A stretch of 64,000 nucleotides of DNA from Thermopolyspora flexuosa (GCF_006716785.1 NZ_VFPQ01000001.1:4154001-4218000), one strand, 5' to 3'. Positions 1 to 9,768 are shown, numbered from the stretch's first letter. Program-made: numbers and translations. Notes: generated from the sequence alone by a model not told the origin.

Positions 1-22
1 CTGGAGTCCCGGGACGCGCCGG

Positions 23-727
23 TCAGGTGATCTCCAGCAGGCGCTCGCGCACCGCGTAGACCACCGCCTCCATCCGGGAGTGGAGCTGGAGCTTCTCCAG
101 GATGTTGCGGACGTGGTTCTTCACCGTGTTCTCGGAGATGAACAGCTCCTTGGCGATCTCGCGGTTGTTCATGCCCTTCGCGACGAGCCGCAGGACCTCC
201 ATCTCGCGATCGGTGAGCCGGGGGGCGGGCACCTGCGGGGGACGCTCGGCCTCCTTGCGGCTCATCGCCGCGAACTCCTGGATGAGCTTGGTCGCCATCG
301 AGGGGTTGATCAGCGACTGCCCCTCGTACACGCTGCGCACCGCGTCGGGCACCTCGTCGATCTGCACGTCCTTGAGCAGGTAGCCCGTCGCGCCCGCCTT
401 GATGGCGTCGAAGAGGTCCTCCTCCTCGTCGCTCACCGTGAGCATGATGATCCGCGCGCTCGGCACGGCCTCCTTGATGCCGCGGGTCGCCTCGATGCCG
501 GTGCGCCGGGGCATGCGCACGTCCATGAGCACGACATCGGGCATGAGGCGGCCGGCGAGCTCGACCGCCTCCTCCCCGTCGCTCGCCTCACCGACCACTT
601 CGATGTCCGGCTCCGCGGTCAGCGCGAGCTCGAGGCTGCGGCGGATCAGCGCGTGATCGTCAACGATCAGCACGCGGATCGGCTCGCCGCCGTCGGCCGC
701 GCGGGCCGCCTCGTCGGGTCGGGTCAC
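23..727 (-). CDS. NarL/FixJ-family response regulator with LuxR-type HTH
   Basis: A 234-residue two-component response regulator that should bind DNA when phosphorylated. An N-terminal receiver domain (about residues 17-135) carries the acidic pair in VLIVDDH and a phospho-acceptor Asp69 in [11 protein letters not shown]-terminal LuxR-type helix-turn-helix (about 170-230) reads [15 protein letters not shown] then [13 protein letters not shown]. No sensor kinase lies beside it here, so its signal is unknown; the partner may be outside the window or it may be an orphan. It lies downstream of hpf on the same strand, as in Streptomyces, but a strong hairpin separates the two, so it is probably transcribed on its own. 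Family call is firm; the regulon is not known. Confidence 0.93.
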   Translation of the reverse strand: MTRPDEAARAADGGEPIRVLIVDDHALIRRSLELALTAEPDIEVVGEASDGEEAVELAGRLMPDVVLMDVRMPRRTGIEATRGIKEAVPSARIIMLTVSDEEEDLFDAIKAGATGYLLKDVQIDEVPDAVRSVYEGQSLINPSMATKLIQEFAAMSRKEAERPPQVPAPRLTDREMEVLRLVAKGMNNREIAKELFISENTVKNHVRNILEKLQLHSRMEAVVYAVRERLLEIT

Positions 728-817
728 GCCTCCTCCTAGAGGGCTGCCACAAAGCCGTAGGGAACGCCATCATTACACGGCTTTCTCCCGGTCGGAGCAG
801 TCGGAAGGGCCACCTCC

Positions 818-841
818 GGGTGGGGGCGGGCGCCCCCACCC
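818..841 (-). terminator. hairpin downstream of hpf
   Basis: An 11-bp GC-only inverted repeat (818-828 with 831-841) lies immediately after the hpf stop codon on the minus strand. There is no clear U-run, as is common for actinobacterial terminators. It would separate hpf from the downstream response regulator. Confidence 0.55.
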
Positions 842-846
842 CCGGC

Positions 847-1554
847 CTACTCCTCGATCAGCCGCAGCACGCCGTAGTGGTAGCCGCGGCGCCGGTACAC
901 GACGCTGGGCAGGCCGTTCTCCTTGTCGCGGAAGAGGTAGAAGTCGTGTCCGACCAGCTCCATCTCGAGCAACGCCTGGTCGACGGTCATCGGCTGGGCC
1001 TTGTGATACTTCTCACGGACGACGAGCGGGCCCTCGCCCTCCATGGGGATCGGGACGATCGGCTCCTCCTCGCCGCCGGCCTCCCGCCGCCGCGCCTCCT
1101 CCTGCTCCGCGGCGTAGGTGTCCTCGTACGTCTCCTCCTCGGCCTCGGCCGTGCTCCGCGCGGCCTGGCCGCCTTCCTGGGCACGCAACTCGTCGAGCCG
1201 GGCGAGCGCCGCCGTGATCTCGGCAACCGAGGGGGGGCACTGGCTGCCGTAGTGCACCTTGCGGCGGTCGGCGATCCGGCGCAGCCGGTTCTCCAGCTTG
1301 TCAAGGGCGAGGTCGAGGGCGGCGAAGCGATCGGCGGCCGACGCCTCGGCGCGGATGGCCGGGCCGCGGGAGTGGATGGTCAGCTCGACCCGCTCCCGCT
1401 GGTCCGCAAGACGCGGGTTACGCTCCTTGGACACCTCCACCGACACGCGGATCAGCCGGTTGTCGAGGCGCTCGATCCTGGCGAGCTTGCTCTTCACGTG
1501 ATCGCGGAAGCGATCGCTCACACCGGTGTGCCGACCCTTGACGATGATGTCCAC
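847..1554 (-). CDS. hpf: long-form ribosome hibernation promoting factor
   Basis: A 235-residue ribosome-associated stress protein of the long HPF/RaiA type, which binds the 30S decoding region and drives 70S dimerisation into 100S particles. The N-terminal S30AE domain (about residues 1-105) starts VDIIVKGRHTGVSDRFRDHV. An acidic linker rich in Glu follows, then the C-terminal dimerisation domain (about 175-235, with MTVDQALLEMELVGHDFYLF and VVYRRRGYHYGVLRL). A longer reading frame begins at 1593, but the GTG at 1554 is chosen: family members begin at this residue, and a G-run ribosome binding site lies just upstream. Confidence 0.93.
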   Translation of the reverse strand: MDIIVKGRHTGVSDRFRDHVKSKLARIERLDNRLIRVSVEVSKERNPRLADQRERVELTIHSRGPAIRAEASAADRFAALDLALDKLENRLRRIADRRKVHYGSQCPPSVAEITAALARLDELRAQEGGQAARSTAEAEEETYEDTYAAEQEEARRREAGGEEEPIVPIPMEGEGPLVVREKYHKAQPMTVDQALLEMELVGHDFYLFRDKENGLPSVVYRRRGYHYGVLRLIEE

Positions 1555-2091
1555 CTGGGCAGCCCCCCTTCGTCCGACGACTTTGGCGTGCAACAGGTGC
1601 GGACAGGAAATGGCACCCGTTCGGCCGACCTGGTCTTCGTCCCCACATCCGCCTGCTGAGGGGTTCGCGGCTCTTCTCCCGCCACTACTACCCTTCTCTT
1701 CGTACGGGGGACATCCGGACCCCCGGGAAGGCAGGACTTACCTCTAAGCCGCACCGTGATCGGTCGACGAAGAGTCGCCTTACGTGGGCCGTTTCGCCTG
1801 CGGCTGGCATCGGCTAGCCGGACCTGCCGTGCGGCAGGCCCGGCGCAACCACGGACCCGAACGGGTGCCATGCTGGAACGCTAGCCGGTAGCGCGCGGAA
1901 TGTCAGCCGGGCGTCTCGCGCCGTGGTCACGCACGGTGAGATCCGCGGCGGGGCCGGCCGCCCGAAAAAGTCCGATCCGGCAGGCCAAATCACCCAGGAA
2001 ACCGGCATCTCAGCGGCGCGATCAGCGGCGGCGTTCCGGTGGGGTGAGAGTTGTGTGACCAAGCGGACAGGGTCCGATTTTGCCCGGATCT
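1555..2091. other. 537-bp intergenic region upstream of hpf
   Basis: No supported gene lies here. The first part (about 1555-1700) should hold the hpf promoter. An inverted repeat (about 1819-1846, core 6-bp arms around a GTGC loop) may be a hairpin. Reading frames in this stretch lack recognisable protein features or ribosome binding sites. The comF stop lies at its far end. Confidence 0.6.
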
Positions 2092-2835
2092 TTACGCCGA
2101 GTGATCGTCACGGATGATTTTCCTTCGGCGTGTCGCGGCGATCGTGACCGCGAGCGAGGGCCGCACGCCCGCCTCGCGGAGCGCCCGCGCGGCCTCGGCG
2201 AGCGTCGCCCCGGTGGTGATCACGTCGTCCACGAGCACGCAGGCCCCGGGCGGGACCGGCCGTACGACGGCGAACGCGCGGTGCAGGTTCGCCGCCCGCC
2301 GCGCCGCGTCCAGCCCCGCCTGGTCGGCCACCCGGCGCCGCTGCCCGAGCACGGGCGCGACGACCACGGGCCGGTCCGGCCGGGCGAGCCGCCGGGCCGT
2401 GAGCGCCGCGAGCCGGCCGACCGGGTCGTGCCCGCGCGCCCGCCGCGCCGCCCGCGCGCTCGGCACCGGCACCAGCACCACCGGGCCCGTCCGGTACGGC
2501 ACCGCCGCGGCCGTGACCGCGGCGAGGCAGGCGGCGAGCGCGGGCGCGAGGGCGGTACGGCCGCGCTCCTTGTAGGCGAGGATCAGCCGCCGGGCCGCCC
2601 CCGCGTACGCCGTGGCCGTCCAGCACTCGGGCAGGCCCGCCGGGGCCGGACACGGCCGGTGCGGCCCCGGCCGCCCGGCCAGCCCGGCCGCACAGTCCAC
2701 GCAGAGCGGGCCCGCCGTGTCCCCGCAGCCCGCGCAGCGCTGCGGCAACAGCAGATCGAGCAGCGGGCCGAGCAGGCGGCCGGGCGCGAGACCGGGCAGG
2801 ATCCCGCGCGTGACGCCGGGCGACACCGTGCGCAT
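2092..2835 (-). CDS. ComF-family phosphoribosyltransferase-like protein
   Basis: A 247-residue member of the ComF/GntX family. A zinc-ribbon-like Cys cluster near the N-terminus (CAGCGDTAGPLCVDC) is followed by a type I phosphoribosyltransferase domain with the PRPP loop CVLVDDVITTGATL. Bacillus and Haemophilus relatives assist DNA uptake during competence; the role in actinobacteria is undefined and no substrate can be assigned. It lies directly downstream of lpqB on the same strand, the usual actinobacterial order mtrA-mtrB-lpqB-comF. The ATG at 2835 was chosen because an upstream extension to 2886 would give an atypical leader; the RBS is weak, so the start is uncertain. Confidence 0.85.
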   Translation of the reverse strand: MRTVSPGVTRGILPGLAPGRLLGPLLDLLLPQRCAGCGDTAGPLCVDCAAGLAGRPGPHRPCPAPAGLPECWTATAYAGAARRLILAYKERGRTALAPALAACLAAVTAAAVPYRTGPVVLVPVPSARAARRARGHDPVGRLAALTARRLARPDRPVVVAPVLGQRRRVADQAGLDAARRAANLHRAFAVVRPVPPGACVLVDDVITTGATLAEAARALREAGVRPSLAVTIAATRRRKIIRDDHSA

Positions 2836-2914
2836 GGGTCCACTATGCCCGGCCCCACCGACACTTTCCGTGACGCAGGGCCACACCCCGCGCGACCGAC
2901 GAGGGCGGCCCGGG

Positions 2915-4723
2915 TCAGCTCAGCGGGAAGGCCGGGGTGTCGGCCCCGCGCATGGCCGTGGCCATCCACTCCTTCTTCTTGTCCGGATCCCACATGAGGA
3001 TCTCGCCGTCGTCCCCGGTGCCGGCGAGCAGCCGGCCGTTCGGCGCCGCCGTGATCGTCCGGATCCGGGAGTCGGCCTTCAGGCCCGCCGAGGTGAGCTG
3101 GGTGCCGTCGGTGACGTCCCAGGCGGTGAGCTCCCGGTTCTGCTTGTTGTCCCGGGTGAGCACGAGCAGCGTCTGGGCGTCCTGCCAGGCGATGTCGACG
3201 ACCTCGACGCCCGACGCGGTCGCGTCCAGCGGCAGCAGGCCGTCGATGCGCCCGCCGTCCCGGTCGATCGCGCCGACGTACACCCGCTGGGCGAGCCCGT
3301 CGTCGGCGACCACCGCGACCCGGACCCCGTCCCGGGCCACCTTCAGCGCGCTCACGTGCTTGTTCTCCAGCTCGGGGGCCTGCACGTGGCGCTGCGTCGA
3401 GCCGTTGGAACGCCACACCCGCGACCGCTGCTCCCCGACGCGCTCCACGGTCCACACCTCGTCGTACCGGTCCCAGGACGGCGGGGTGAGGTCCCGGCCC
3501 CGGACCCAGCGCTGCCACTCGCCCTCGTCGGCGAGCGGGGCCACGTAGATCCCGTCGTCGCCGAGCGCGGCCACGTACGTGTTCGCGTTCCCGGAGATCG
3601 CCGGGCGTCGCACGGCACGGGTCTTCTTCCCGGCCACGCCCGGCGCCACGCCGGGGTCGCCGTTCCAGGTGAGCCGGTGCAGCCGGCCGTTCCGCATGAA
3701 GTAGGCCTCGGGCTGCTGGCCCAGCACGTTGGGGTCGTAACCGGCGTAACGGTCGAGCTCGATGCGCAGGCCGCCGCCCGGCCACGGCTCGCCGTTCACC
3801 AGCACCTCGACCGTCCGGCCGGAGGCGAGCCCGCGCAGCGTCCAGGCGAGCTGCGCCTCCATGGCGCGCTGCACGGTTTCGGAGGAGCGGGCCGAGAGGA
3901 TCTCGGCGCTGAAGTCGACGACGAGGGTGCCCTGCTCGGCGGCGGTGACCCGGTTGAGCCGGGTGCCGACCGGGATCGCGCTGCGCACCGCGCTGCCGAG
4001 CGCCGAGGTCGGCCCCTGCAGCAGCCGCTCCAGCAGGGACTCGATGAGGGTCTCCCGCGGGCTCACCGGGATCTGCACCCGGTCGACCACGAGGCCGGAC
4101 ATCTGCTGGTCCGGGAAGTACAGGTCGAGCGGCCGGTAGATGCGCCGGAAGTCGTCCAGGGAGAGCAGCAGCCCGGGGGGCGCGGACGAGATGCGCCAGC
4201 CCTGGGGGGTCTTCACCAGGGTGAAGGTCTTGTCCTCGGGGTCCTTGTCCTCCATGTCGCCGACGGCGGGCCGGTAGCGGCCGTCGTCGTCCACGGTCGC
4301 CACCACGTTCGCCTCGAGCACCAGGCGGGTCACGTTCTCGTCGTCGGGCGACGTCACCACCCGGATCTGCTTCTCCTGGTCGTACACGGTGACGCCGGCC
4401 CACGGGTTCCAGGTGCGCGCGGCCTCCCCGGTGAGGTACGAACGGGCCACGACGCGGGAGTCGTCGTCGCCCGCCATCGCGGCCTGGAAGCCCTTGAGGA
4501 TCTCGATCGGCGTCCCGCCCGGCTTCGGCGAGGGGGCGATCTTGCGATAGAACGGCCGGCTCAGCGAGTCGCCGGAGCCCGCCTCCTCCCCGGGCACGGG
4601 GTTGCCCCCCATCGGCACGAGGCTGCACCCGGCGAGCGCCAGCACCAGGGCGAGCAGCAGTGGCAGCACCGCGCCGCCCCGGCCCGGCCCGCGGCCGGTC
4701 CCCCGCGGCTCACCGGTCCGCAT
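2915..4723 (-). CDS. lpqB: LpqB lipoprotein, MtrAB accessory protein
   Basis: A 602-residue exported lipoprotein. The N-terminus has Arg residues, a hydrophobic stretch and the lipobox LALAGC with Cys33 as the lipidation site. The body contains a GerMN-like domain (about 200-330, including VDFSAEIL) and a C-terminal beta-propeller-like region (about 340-600) with repeated V-A-V and DG motifs. In mycobacteria LpqB binds the extracellular part of MtrB and tunes MtrA signalling. Here its start overlaps the end of mtrB by 14 bp, which implies translational coupling. Family and context agree, so confidence is high. Confidence 0.95.
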   Translation of the reverse strand: MRTGEPRGTGRGPGRGGAVLPLLLALVLALAGCSLVPMGGNPVPGEEAGSGDSLSRPFYRKIAPSPKPGGTPIEILKGFQAAMAGDDDSRVVARSYLTGEAARTWNPWAGVTVYDQEKQIRVVTSPDDENVTRLVLEANVVATVDDDGRYRPAVGDMEDKDPEDKTFTLVKTPQGWRISSAPPGLLLSLDDFRRIYRPLDLYFPDQQMSGLVVDRVQIPVSPRETLIESLLERLLQGPTSALGSAVRSAIPVGTRLNRVTAAEQGTLVVDFSAEILSARSSETVQRAMEAQLAWTLRGLASGRTVEVLVNGEPWPGGGLRIELDRYAGYDPNVLGQQPEAYFMRNGRLHRLTWNGDPGVAPGVAGKKTRAVRRPAISGNANTYVAALGDDGIYVAPLADEGEWQRWVRGRDLTPPSWDRYDEVWTVERVGEQRSRVWRSNGSTQRHVQAPELENKHVSALKVARDGVRVAVVADDGLAQRVYVGAIDRDGGRIDGLLPLDATASGVEVVDIAWQDAQTLLVLTRDNKQNRELTAWDVTDGTQLTSAGLKADSRIRTITAAPNGRLLAGTGDDGEILMWDPDKKKEWMATAMRGADTPAFPLS

Positions 4724-6830
4724 CGCCGCCTCCGCCGTCCCTCACCTCGGCGTCCCGCGCCGCGGCCTCCGTGCGGGGCGCGCCCGCGGCCCCGGAGTCC
4801 GGCGTGACACCCGCCCCGGAGTCCCCGGCGGTGCCCGTCGTGGCCCCGGCACCCGCCGCGGCCTCGGCCGCCGGGCCGTTCCCGGACGCCGGCGCGGAGC
4901 CGTTCCCGGAGCCCTTCGCAGCGCCGGAAACGGTGCCCGAACCGGTGCCCGCCGCCGTGCCGGACGCGGTGGCCGGGCCGGCGCCCCCGATGGAGGACGT
5001 CACCGAGGCGTGGCCGCGCCAGGTGCGGCGCATCTCCACCTCCGGCGGCACCAGCGGCAGCGGCGAGCCGCGCAGCTCGGCGCCCGCGACCCGGGGCAGG
5101 GAGAGGCGGAACTGCGCGCCCTCCCCGGGCGCGCCCCACGCCTGCAGCCAGCCGCCGTGCAGCATCGCGTCCTCGCGGGAGATCGCCAGGCCGAGCCCGG
5201 TGCCGCCGATGGTGCGCTTCCGCGACGGGTCGGCCCGCCAGAACCGGTCGAAGACGAGGTTCTCCTCCCCCGGCTTGAGCCCGACGCCGTGGTCGCGCAC
5301 CGCGACCGCCACCGCGTCCCGGTCCGCGCCGAGGGTGACGATGATGTCCTTGCCCTCGCCGTGCTCGATCGCGTTGAACAGCAGGTTGCGCAGGATGCGC
5401 TCGACCCGGCGGGTGTCCACCTCGGCCATGCACGGCTCGCTCGGCAGCCGCAGCTCGATCCGGGTCGAGTGCTTCTCGGCGAGCGCCTGGGAGTCGCCGA
5501 CCGCGCGCAGCACCACGTCGCGCATGTCCACCGTGTCGGCGACGAGGGTGGCCGCCCCCGCGTCGTGCCGGCTGATCTCCAGCAGGTCGTTGAGCATCGC
5601 CTCGAAGCGCTCGAGCTGGTTCTGCATGAGCTCGGCCGACCGGCGCACCGCGGGGTCGAAGTCCTCGCGGGCCTCGTACAGCAGGTCGGCCGCCATCCGC
5701 ACGGTGGTGAGCGGGGTGCGCAGCTCGTGCGACACGTCGGAGACGAACTGGCGCTGCACCTGGGAGAGCTCCTCCAACTGGCGGATCTTCTGCGCGAGGT
5801 TGGAGGCCATGTCGTTGAACGAGGTGCCGAGCCGGGCGAGGTCGTCCTCCCCGCGGACCTTGAGCCGCTCCTCCAGGTTGCCCGCGGCGAGGCGCTCGGC
5901 GGCCTGGCGGGCGAGCCGTACCGGGATGACGACCTGGCGGGTGACGAGCGAGGCGATCGCCGCGAGCAGCAGCACGAGCACGGCGCCGACCGCCACCACC
6001 ATCTGCCGGACGAGGGCGAGCGTCTCCTCCTCCTCGCGGAGCGGGAAGAAGTGGTAGATCTCGTACGTCCGGCCGGGCGGCCCCTCCACCCGGTGGCCGA
6101 TCACCAGCCCGGGCACCGCGGCGGCGCTGTTCTCGTAGTACAGCGGCGTGGTGAGGCGCTGCGGCGGATCCCCCGGGGTGATCTTCTGCACCTGCTTGCG
6201 CATGCGCGGAGGCAGGCTGCGCGGGTCGATGTCGCCGGTGACGTAGTCCTTACCGACGTCGGTCTCGCTGAGGATGATCACGTTGTACCGGTCGCTGGCC
6301 CGGTTGGCGAGCGCGTTCGCCGCGACCTCCACCGGGTCGCTCGGCAGCACGGGGGCGTCGCCCTGCCGGGTGGAGGACTGCTTGGCCGCCTCGCCGGGCT
6401 GCGCGGTGAGGTGCCCGACCGCCGTGGCGACGTTCGCCTGCGCCTCGGCGAGCCCGGCCCGGATCCGCGCGTCGATCATCGTCGTGGTGATCGACTGCAT
6501 GAGGAAGACCCCGAGCACGGCGACGACGACGATCGAGATGACCAGCGTGCTCGTGACCACCCGCAGCTGCAGGGAGCGCCGCCACAGCCGGCGTACCCGG
6601 CCGGCGGCGCGCCGCGCCCGCCTCCGGACGCCCCGCGCGATCTGCCGGAGCGTCCGGCGGCGCCGCTTCTTGGCGCTCTTCGCCGTGCTCTTCCCCTTGC
6701 GGGGGGCGTTCCGGCCCGGCGAGGTCCGGCCCGCACCGGGCCGGACCGGAGCGCCCTTGCGCTGCGCTCTCGTGCCCGGGGCGCCTCGGCCCTGGGCGCT
6801 CTCGCTCTGGGCGGCGGGCGACGGGGGCAT
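4710..6830 (-). CDS. mtrB: MtrB sensor histidine kinase
   Basis: A 706-residue membrane histidine kinase that phosphorylates MtrA. It has a basic disordered N-terminal tail (1-85), TM1 at about 91-112, an extracellular sensor region, TM2 at about 276-297 and a HAMP linker. The HisKA motif FVSDVSHELRTPL has phospho-acceptor His368. The ATPase N box (FNAIEHGEG, near 475) and G boxes (DHGVGL and GGTGLGLAIS) are intact. A low-complexity Gly/Ala/Ser/Pro tail of about 110 residues follows the catalytic domain. It lies 19 bp after mtrA and overlaps lpqB by 14 bp. MtrAB controls cell-wall remodelling and division, and in Streptomyces also development. Confidence 0.96.
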   Translation of the reverse strand: MPPSPAAQSESAQGRGAPGTRAQRKGAPVRPGAGRTSPGRNAPRKGKSTAKSAKKRRRRTLRQIARGVRRRARRAAGRVRRLWRRSLQLRVVTSTLVISIVVVAVLGVFLMQSITTTMIDARIRAGLAEAQANVATAVGHLTAQPGEAAKQSSTRQGDAPVLPSDPVEVAANALANRASDRYNVIILSETDVGKDYVTGDIDPRSLPPRMRKQVQKITPGDPPQRLTTPLYYENSAAAVPGLVIGHRVEGPPGRTYEIYHFFPLREEEETLALVRQMVVAVGAVLVLLLAAIASLVTRQVVIPVRLARQAAERLAAGNLEERLKVRGEDDLARLGTSFNDMASNLAQKIRQLEELSQVQRQFVSDVSHELRTPLTTVRMAADLLYEAREDFDPAVRRSAELMQNQLERFEAMLNDLLEISRHDAGAATLVADTVDMRDVVLRAVGDSQALAEKHSTRIELRLPSEPCMAEVDTRRVERILRNLLFNAIEHGEGKDIIVTLGADRDAVAVAVRDHGVGLKPGEENLVFDRFWRADPSRKRTIGGTGLGLAISREDAMLHGGWLQAWGAPGEGAQFRLSLPRVAGAELRGSPLPLVPPEVEMRRTWRGHASVTSSIGGAGPATASGTAAGTGSGTVSGAAKGSGNGSAPASGNGPAAEAAAGAGATTGTAGDSGAGVTPDSGAAGAPRTEAAARDAEVRDGGGGDADR

Positions 6831-6849
6831 GATGGGGGAATTCCGTCGG

Positions 6850-7527
6850 TCAGGCGGGGCCGGCCTTGTAGCCGACGCCGCGCACGGTCACCACGATCTC
6901 CGGGTGCTCCGGGTCCTTCTCGATCTTGGCGCGGAGCCGCTGCACGTGCACGTTGACCAGCCGGGTGTCGGCCGCGTGCCGGTAGCCCCACACCTGCTCC
7001 AGCAGCACCTCCCGGGTGAAGACCTGGCGGGGCTTGCGGGCCAGCGCCACCAGCAGGTCGAACTCCAGGGGGGTGAGGTTGATGGTCTGGTCGCCGCGCT
7101 TGACCGAGTGACCGGCCACATCGATGGTGATGTCGCCGATCTGCAGGATCTCCGGCGTCGGCTCGTCGGTACGGCGCAGCCGCGCGCGCACCCGGGCGAT
7201 GAGCTCCTTCGGCTTGAACGGCTTGATGATGTAGTCGTCCGCGCCGGACTCCAGCCCGAGCACGACGTCGATCGTGTCGCTCTTGGCGGTGAGCATGACG
7301 ATGGGCACGCCCGACTCCGCCCGGATCCGGCGGCAGACGTCGATGCCGTCGGCGCCGGGCAGCATCAGGTCGAGCAGCACGAGGTCCGGACGGGTCTCAC
7401 GGAACGCGTCGAGCGCCTTGTCCCCGTCGGAAACGAACGATGGCTCGAAGCCCTCCCCGCGCAGCACGATCCCGAGCATCTCGGCGAGAGCGGCGTCGTC
7501 ATCGACGACCAGCACGCGTCCTTTCAT
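6850..7527 (-). CDS. mtrA: MtrA response regulator
   Basis: A 225-residue OmpR/PhoB-type response regulator, the partner of MtrB. The receiver domain carries the acidic pocket VVDDD, phospho-acceptor Asp53 in LVLLDLMLPGADG and the conserved Lys in IKPF. The C-terminal winged helix (about 125-225) includes NLTPLEFDLLVALAR and RLVNVHVQRLRAKIEKD. It starts the minus-strand operon mtrA-mtrB-lpqB-comF; its promoter should lie in the divergent gap 7528-7847. Length and motifs match the family throughout. Confidence 0.97.
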   Translation of the reverse strand: MKGRVLVVDDDAALAEMLGIVLRGEGFEPSFVSDGDKALDAFRETRPDLVLLDLMLPGADGIDVCRRIRAESGVPIVMLTAKSDTIDVVLGLESGADDYIIKPFKPKELIARVRARLRRTDEPTPEILQIGDITIDVAGHSVKRGDQTINLTPLEFDLLVALARKPRQVFTREVLLEQVWGYRHAADTRLVNVHVQRLRAKIEKDPEHPEIVVTVRGVGYKAGPA

Positions 7528-7847
7528 GACCCCTCATTTGTCGTACCCAGCCTGTGAATTTTGCGAGCACCGCACGAAAGTAGAAGGTTACCGGTCCGGA
7601 ACGTGTGGGCGAGACTCCAAACGAACAACCGATCGCCGACCGCAAACCCCCAGTCCATACCGCGAGTCATCTGCAGGTCAGCCCTCATTGATCGTCGTTC
7701 GGTCGTCGCCGCGCGGGGTAGGGCCCGCCACATCCGGGAAAACCCGTGCGGTCGCCTTCCCAGTCTGCCCGGCGTCCGTCTGATCGTGCGAGTGCTCCGC
7801 GCGCCTTACGGATCCGCACCGGGCGGCGGCATGTCAGGATTGACATT
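7528..7847. promoter_or_regulatory. divergent promoter region mtrA / membrane operon
   Basis: A 320-bp gap between the mtrA start (minus) and the start of the MoxR-type membrane operon (plus). Both genes must be driven from here. The DNA is less GC-rich than its surroundings near the mtrA end. No operator repeat was convincing enough to list. Confidence 0.5.
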
Positions 7848-9116
7848 ATGTCGGAGGGTCACGATTCCTCAACGGATCAGCCAACACCGGGATCGCAGCC
7901 GCCACAGCCGGGGGGCTCGTCGTGGGCCGCTCCGGGGGGTGAACCGGCGCACCCGCAGGGCCCGGGCGGCGGGCCGTACCAGGGCGGTCCGCAGCCGCCA
8001 CCGCCCGGCGGGTACGGCGGCTACGGCGCCGGGGGCGGATATCCCGGGGCGCCCGGCGGTCCCGGCGGGTATCCCGGCGGAGGGTACGGCGCCAGCCGGC
8101 CCGAGATGCGGCCGGGCATCATCCCGCTGCGCCCGCTCGCCGTGGGCGAGATCCTCGACGGCGCGCTGCGGCTGATCCGGTCCAGCCCGCGGGCCGCGCT
8201 CGGCCTCGCCGCGGGGGCCGCGGTGATCGGCACCCTGCCGCTCGCGATCGTCCAGGCCCTCGAGGCGAACGAGGCGTTCTCCTCGCTGTTCGGCGAGGAC
8301 GCGAGCGTGCGGCCGCCCGCGGGGATCCTCCCGTCGGTCAGCGAAGTCATCGCCGACGCCGCCGGCGTGCTGGTGCAGTTCCTCCTCGTCACCGTCCTGA
8401 CCGGCGTGCTCACCCAGATCCTCGGCCGCGCGGTGTTCGGCGGGCGGATCACCGCCGGGGAGGCATGGCAGCGCAGCAAGGGACGGATCCCCGCGCTGCT
8501 CGGCACCGCCGTGCTGACCGGCCTCATCCTGGCGGCCCCGGCGCTGGTGCTGATCACGCTGATCTTCTTCGCGCTCGGCGCCGCCGAGATCGGGCTGTTC
8601 TTCCTGCTGAGCCTCGGGGGCACGGTCGCCCTCATCTGCTACGTGGCGTTCTTCGGGACCCGGCTGGCGCTCGCCGCGCCCGCCGTGGTGCTGGAACGCC
8701 TCGGCGTGATCGCCGCGCTGCGCAGGTCGTGGGAGCTCACCAGGGGCGCCTTCTGGCGCGTGTTCGGCGTCATCGTGCTCACCAACATCATCGTCGCCGT
8801 GGTCACCCTGGTGATCGGCATCCCGTTCGGGCTGATGGCCGGCGCGATCCTGTTCGCCACGGACGGCGGCTCCGGGGCGACCCCGGTGCTGGTGACGCTC
8901 AGCGTGCTGTCCGAGATGTGCGCGGCGATCATCACCTATCCGCTGCAGGCGGGCGTGCTGGGCCTGCTCTACACCGACCGCCGGATGCGGGCCGAGGCGT
9001 TCGACCTCGTGCTCCAGTCGGCGGCGGCGGACCAGTACCGGCTCGGCTGGGTGCCGGCGTCGGCCGACGAGCTGTGGCTGCGGCCCGCCGGCGGCGGCCC
9101 GCACGGGGGTGCGTGA
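7848..9116 (+). CDS. polytopic membrane protein, glycerophosphodiester phosphodiesterase membrane-domain-like
   Basis: A 422-residue membrane protein. Residues 1-85 are a Gly/Pro/Gln/Tyr-rich disordered tail, then RPLAVGEILDGALRLIRSSP leads into about six hydrophobic helices. This arrangement is typical of actinobacterial proteins annotated with the membrane domain of glycerophosphoryl diester phosphodiesterase. There is no phosphodiesterase catalytic domain, so enzyme activity is unlikely. The ATG at 7848 is favoured over an in-frame upstream start at 7746 because it directly precedes the typical MSEGHDSSTDQP tail. It is the first gene of an operon with DUF4129, DUF4350, MoxR and DUF58 genes. 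Confidence 0.8.
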   Translation: MSEGHDSSTDQPTPGSQPPQPGGSSWAAPGGEPAHPQGPGGGPYQGGPQPPPPGGYGGYGAGGGYPGAPGGPGGYPGGGYGASRPEMRPGIIPLRPLAVGEILDGALRLIRSSPRAALGLAAGAAVIGTLPLAIVQALEANEAFSSLFGEDASVRPPAGILPSVSEVIADAAGVLVQFLLVTVLTGVLTQILGRAVFGGRITAGEAWQRSKGRIPALLGTAVLTGLILAAPALVLITLIFFALGAAEIGLFFLLSLGGTVALICYVAFFGTRLALAAPAVVLERLGVIAALRRSWELTRGAFWRVFGVIVLTNIIVAVVTLVIGIPFGLMAGAILFATDGGSGATPVLVTLSVLSEMCAAIITYPLQAGVLGLLYTDRRMRAEAFDLVLQSAAADQYRLGWVPASADELWLRPAGGGPHGGA

Positions 9117-9768
9117 CGGCGTCGTGCCCATGATCGTGACGGCCCCGATCGGCGTCGATCGCGACCCGGCCCGGGAGCGGGCGCTCAACGAGCTGCTCGA
9201 TCCGCGATACGAGCACGAGCCGTGGCTCGACCGCCTCCGGCGCCAGTTCGACGAGTTCCTCGACCGGCTCAACGACGTGATCCACTCGGAGCAGACCGGG
9301 TGGCTCGCGGCCGCGGCGCTGCTGACGTTCATCGTCGCGCTCATCGCGCTGCCGCTGTGGCGGGCGCGGCGGCTCACGCGGCGGGCCGCGCTCGAGCGGA
9401 CGGCCGTGTTCACCGGGCGGGAGCGCACCGCGGCCGAGCATCGCGAGGAGGCCGAGCGCCTCGCCGCGGCGGGCGAGTGGGCGGAGGCGATCCGGGAGCG
9501 GCTGCGCGCCGTCGCCCGGGACCTGGAGGAGCGGGCGATCCTCGACCCGATGCCCGGCCGGACCGCCGCGGAGCTCGCCGCCGACGCCGGGCGGGAACTG
9601 CCCGGGCTCGCCGACGAGCTCGCCGCCGGCGCCCGGCTGTTCGAGGACGTGACCTACGGCGAGATGCCCGGCTCGGCCGAGGGGTACGCACGGCTCGTCC
9701 GGCTCGACGAGCAGGTGGCCGCGGCCCGGCCGCGGCCGTTGACCGCGGTCGGGGGTGAGCGCGGATGA
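9109..9768 (+). CDS. DUF4129 domain membrane protein
   Basis: A 219-residue protein with one transmembrane helix (about residues 66-85, LAAAALLTFIVALIALPLW). A cytoplasmic DUF4129-like region follows, containing EAERLAAAGEWAEAIRERL and GRTAAELAADAGRELP. DUF4129 proteins sit beside MoxR/DUF58 genes in actinobacteria, but their biochemical role is unknown. The annotated GTG overlaps the previous gene by 8 bp; an ATG at 9130 is a fair alternative start. The 3' end overlaps the next gene by ATGA, so the two are translationally coupled. Confidence 0.85.
   Translation: MRDGVVPMIVTAPIGVDRDPARERALNELLDPRYEHEPWLDRLRRQFDEFLDRLNDVIHSEQTGWLAAAALLTFIVALIALPLWRARRLTRRAALERTAVFTGRERTAAEHREEAERLAAAGEWAEAIRERLRAVARDLEERAILDPMPGRTAAELAADAGRELPGLADELAAGARLFEDVTYGEMPGSAEGYARLVRLDEQVAAARPRPLTAVGGERG

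Noticed and set aside
1518-1871. A 117-residue minus-strand frame upstream of hpf
   Set aside because: No ribosome binding site or homology; it overlaps the hpf start region and likely promoter.
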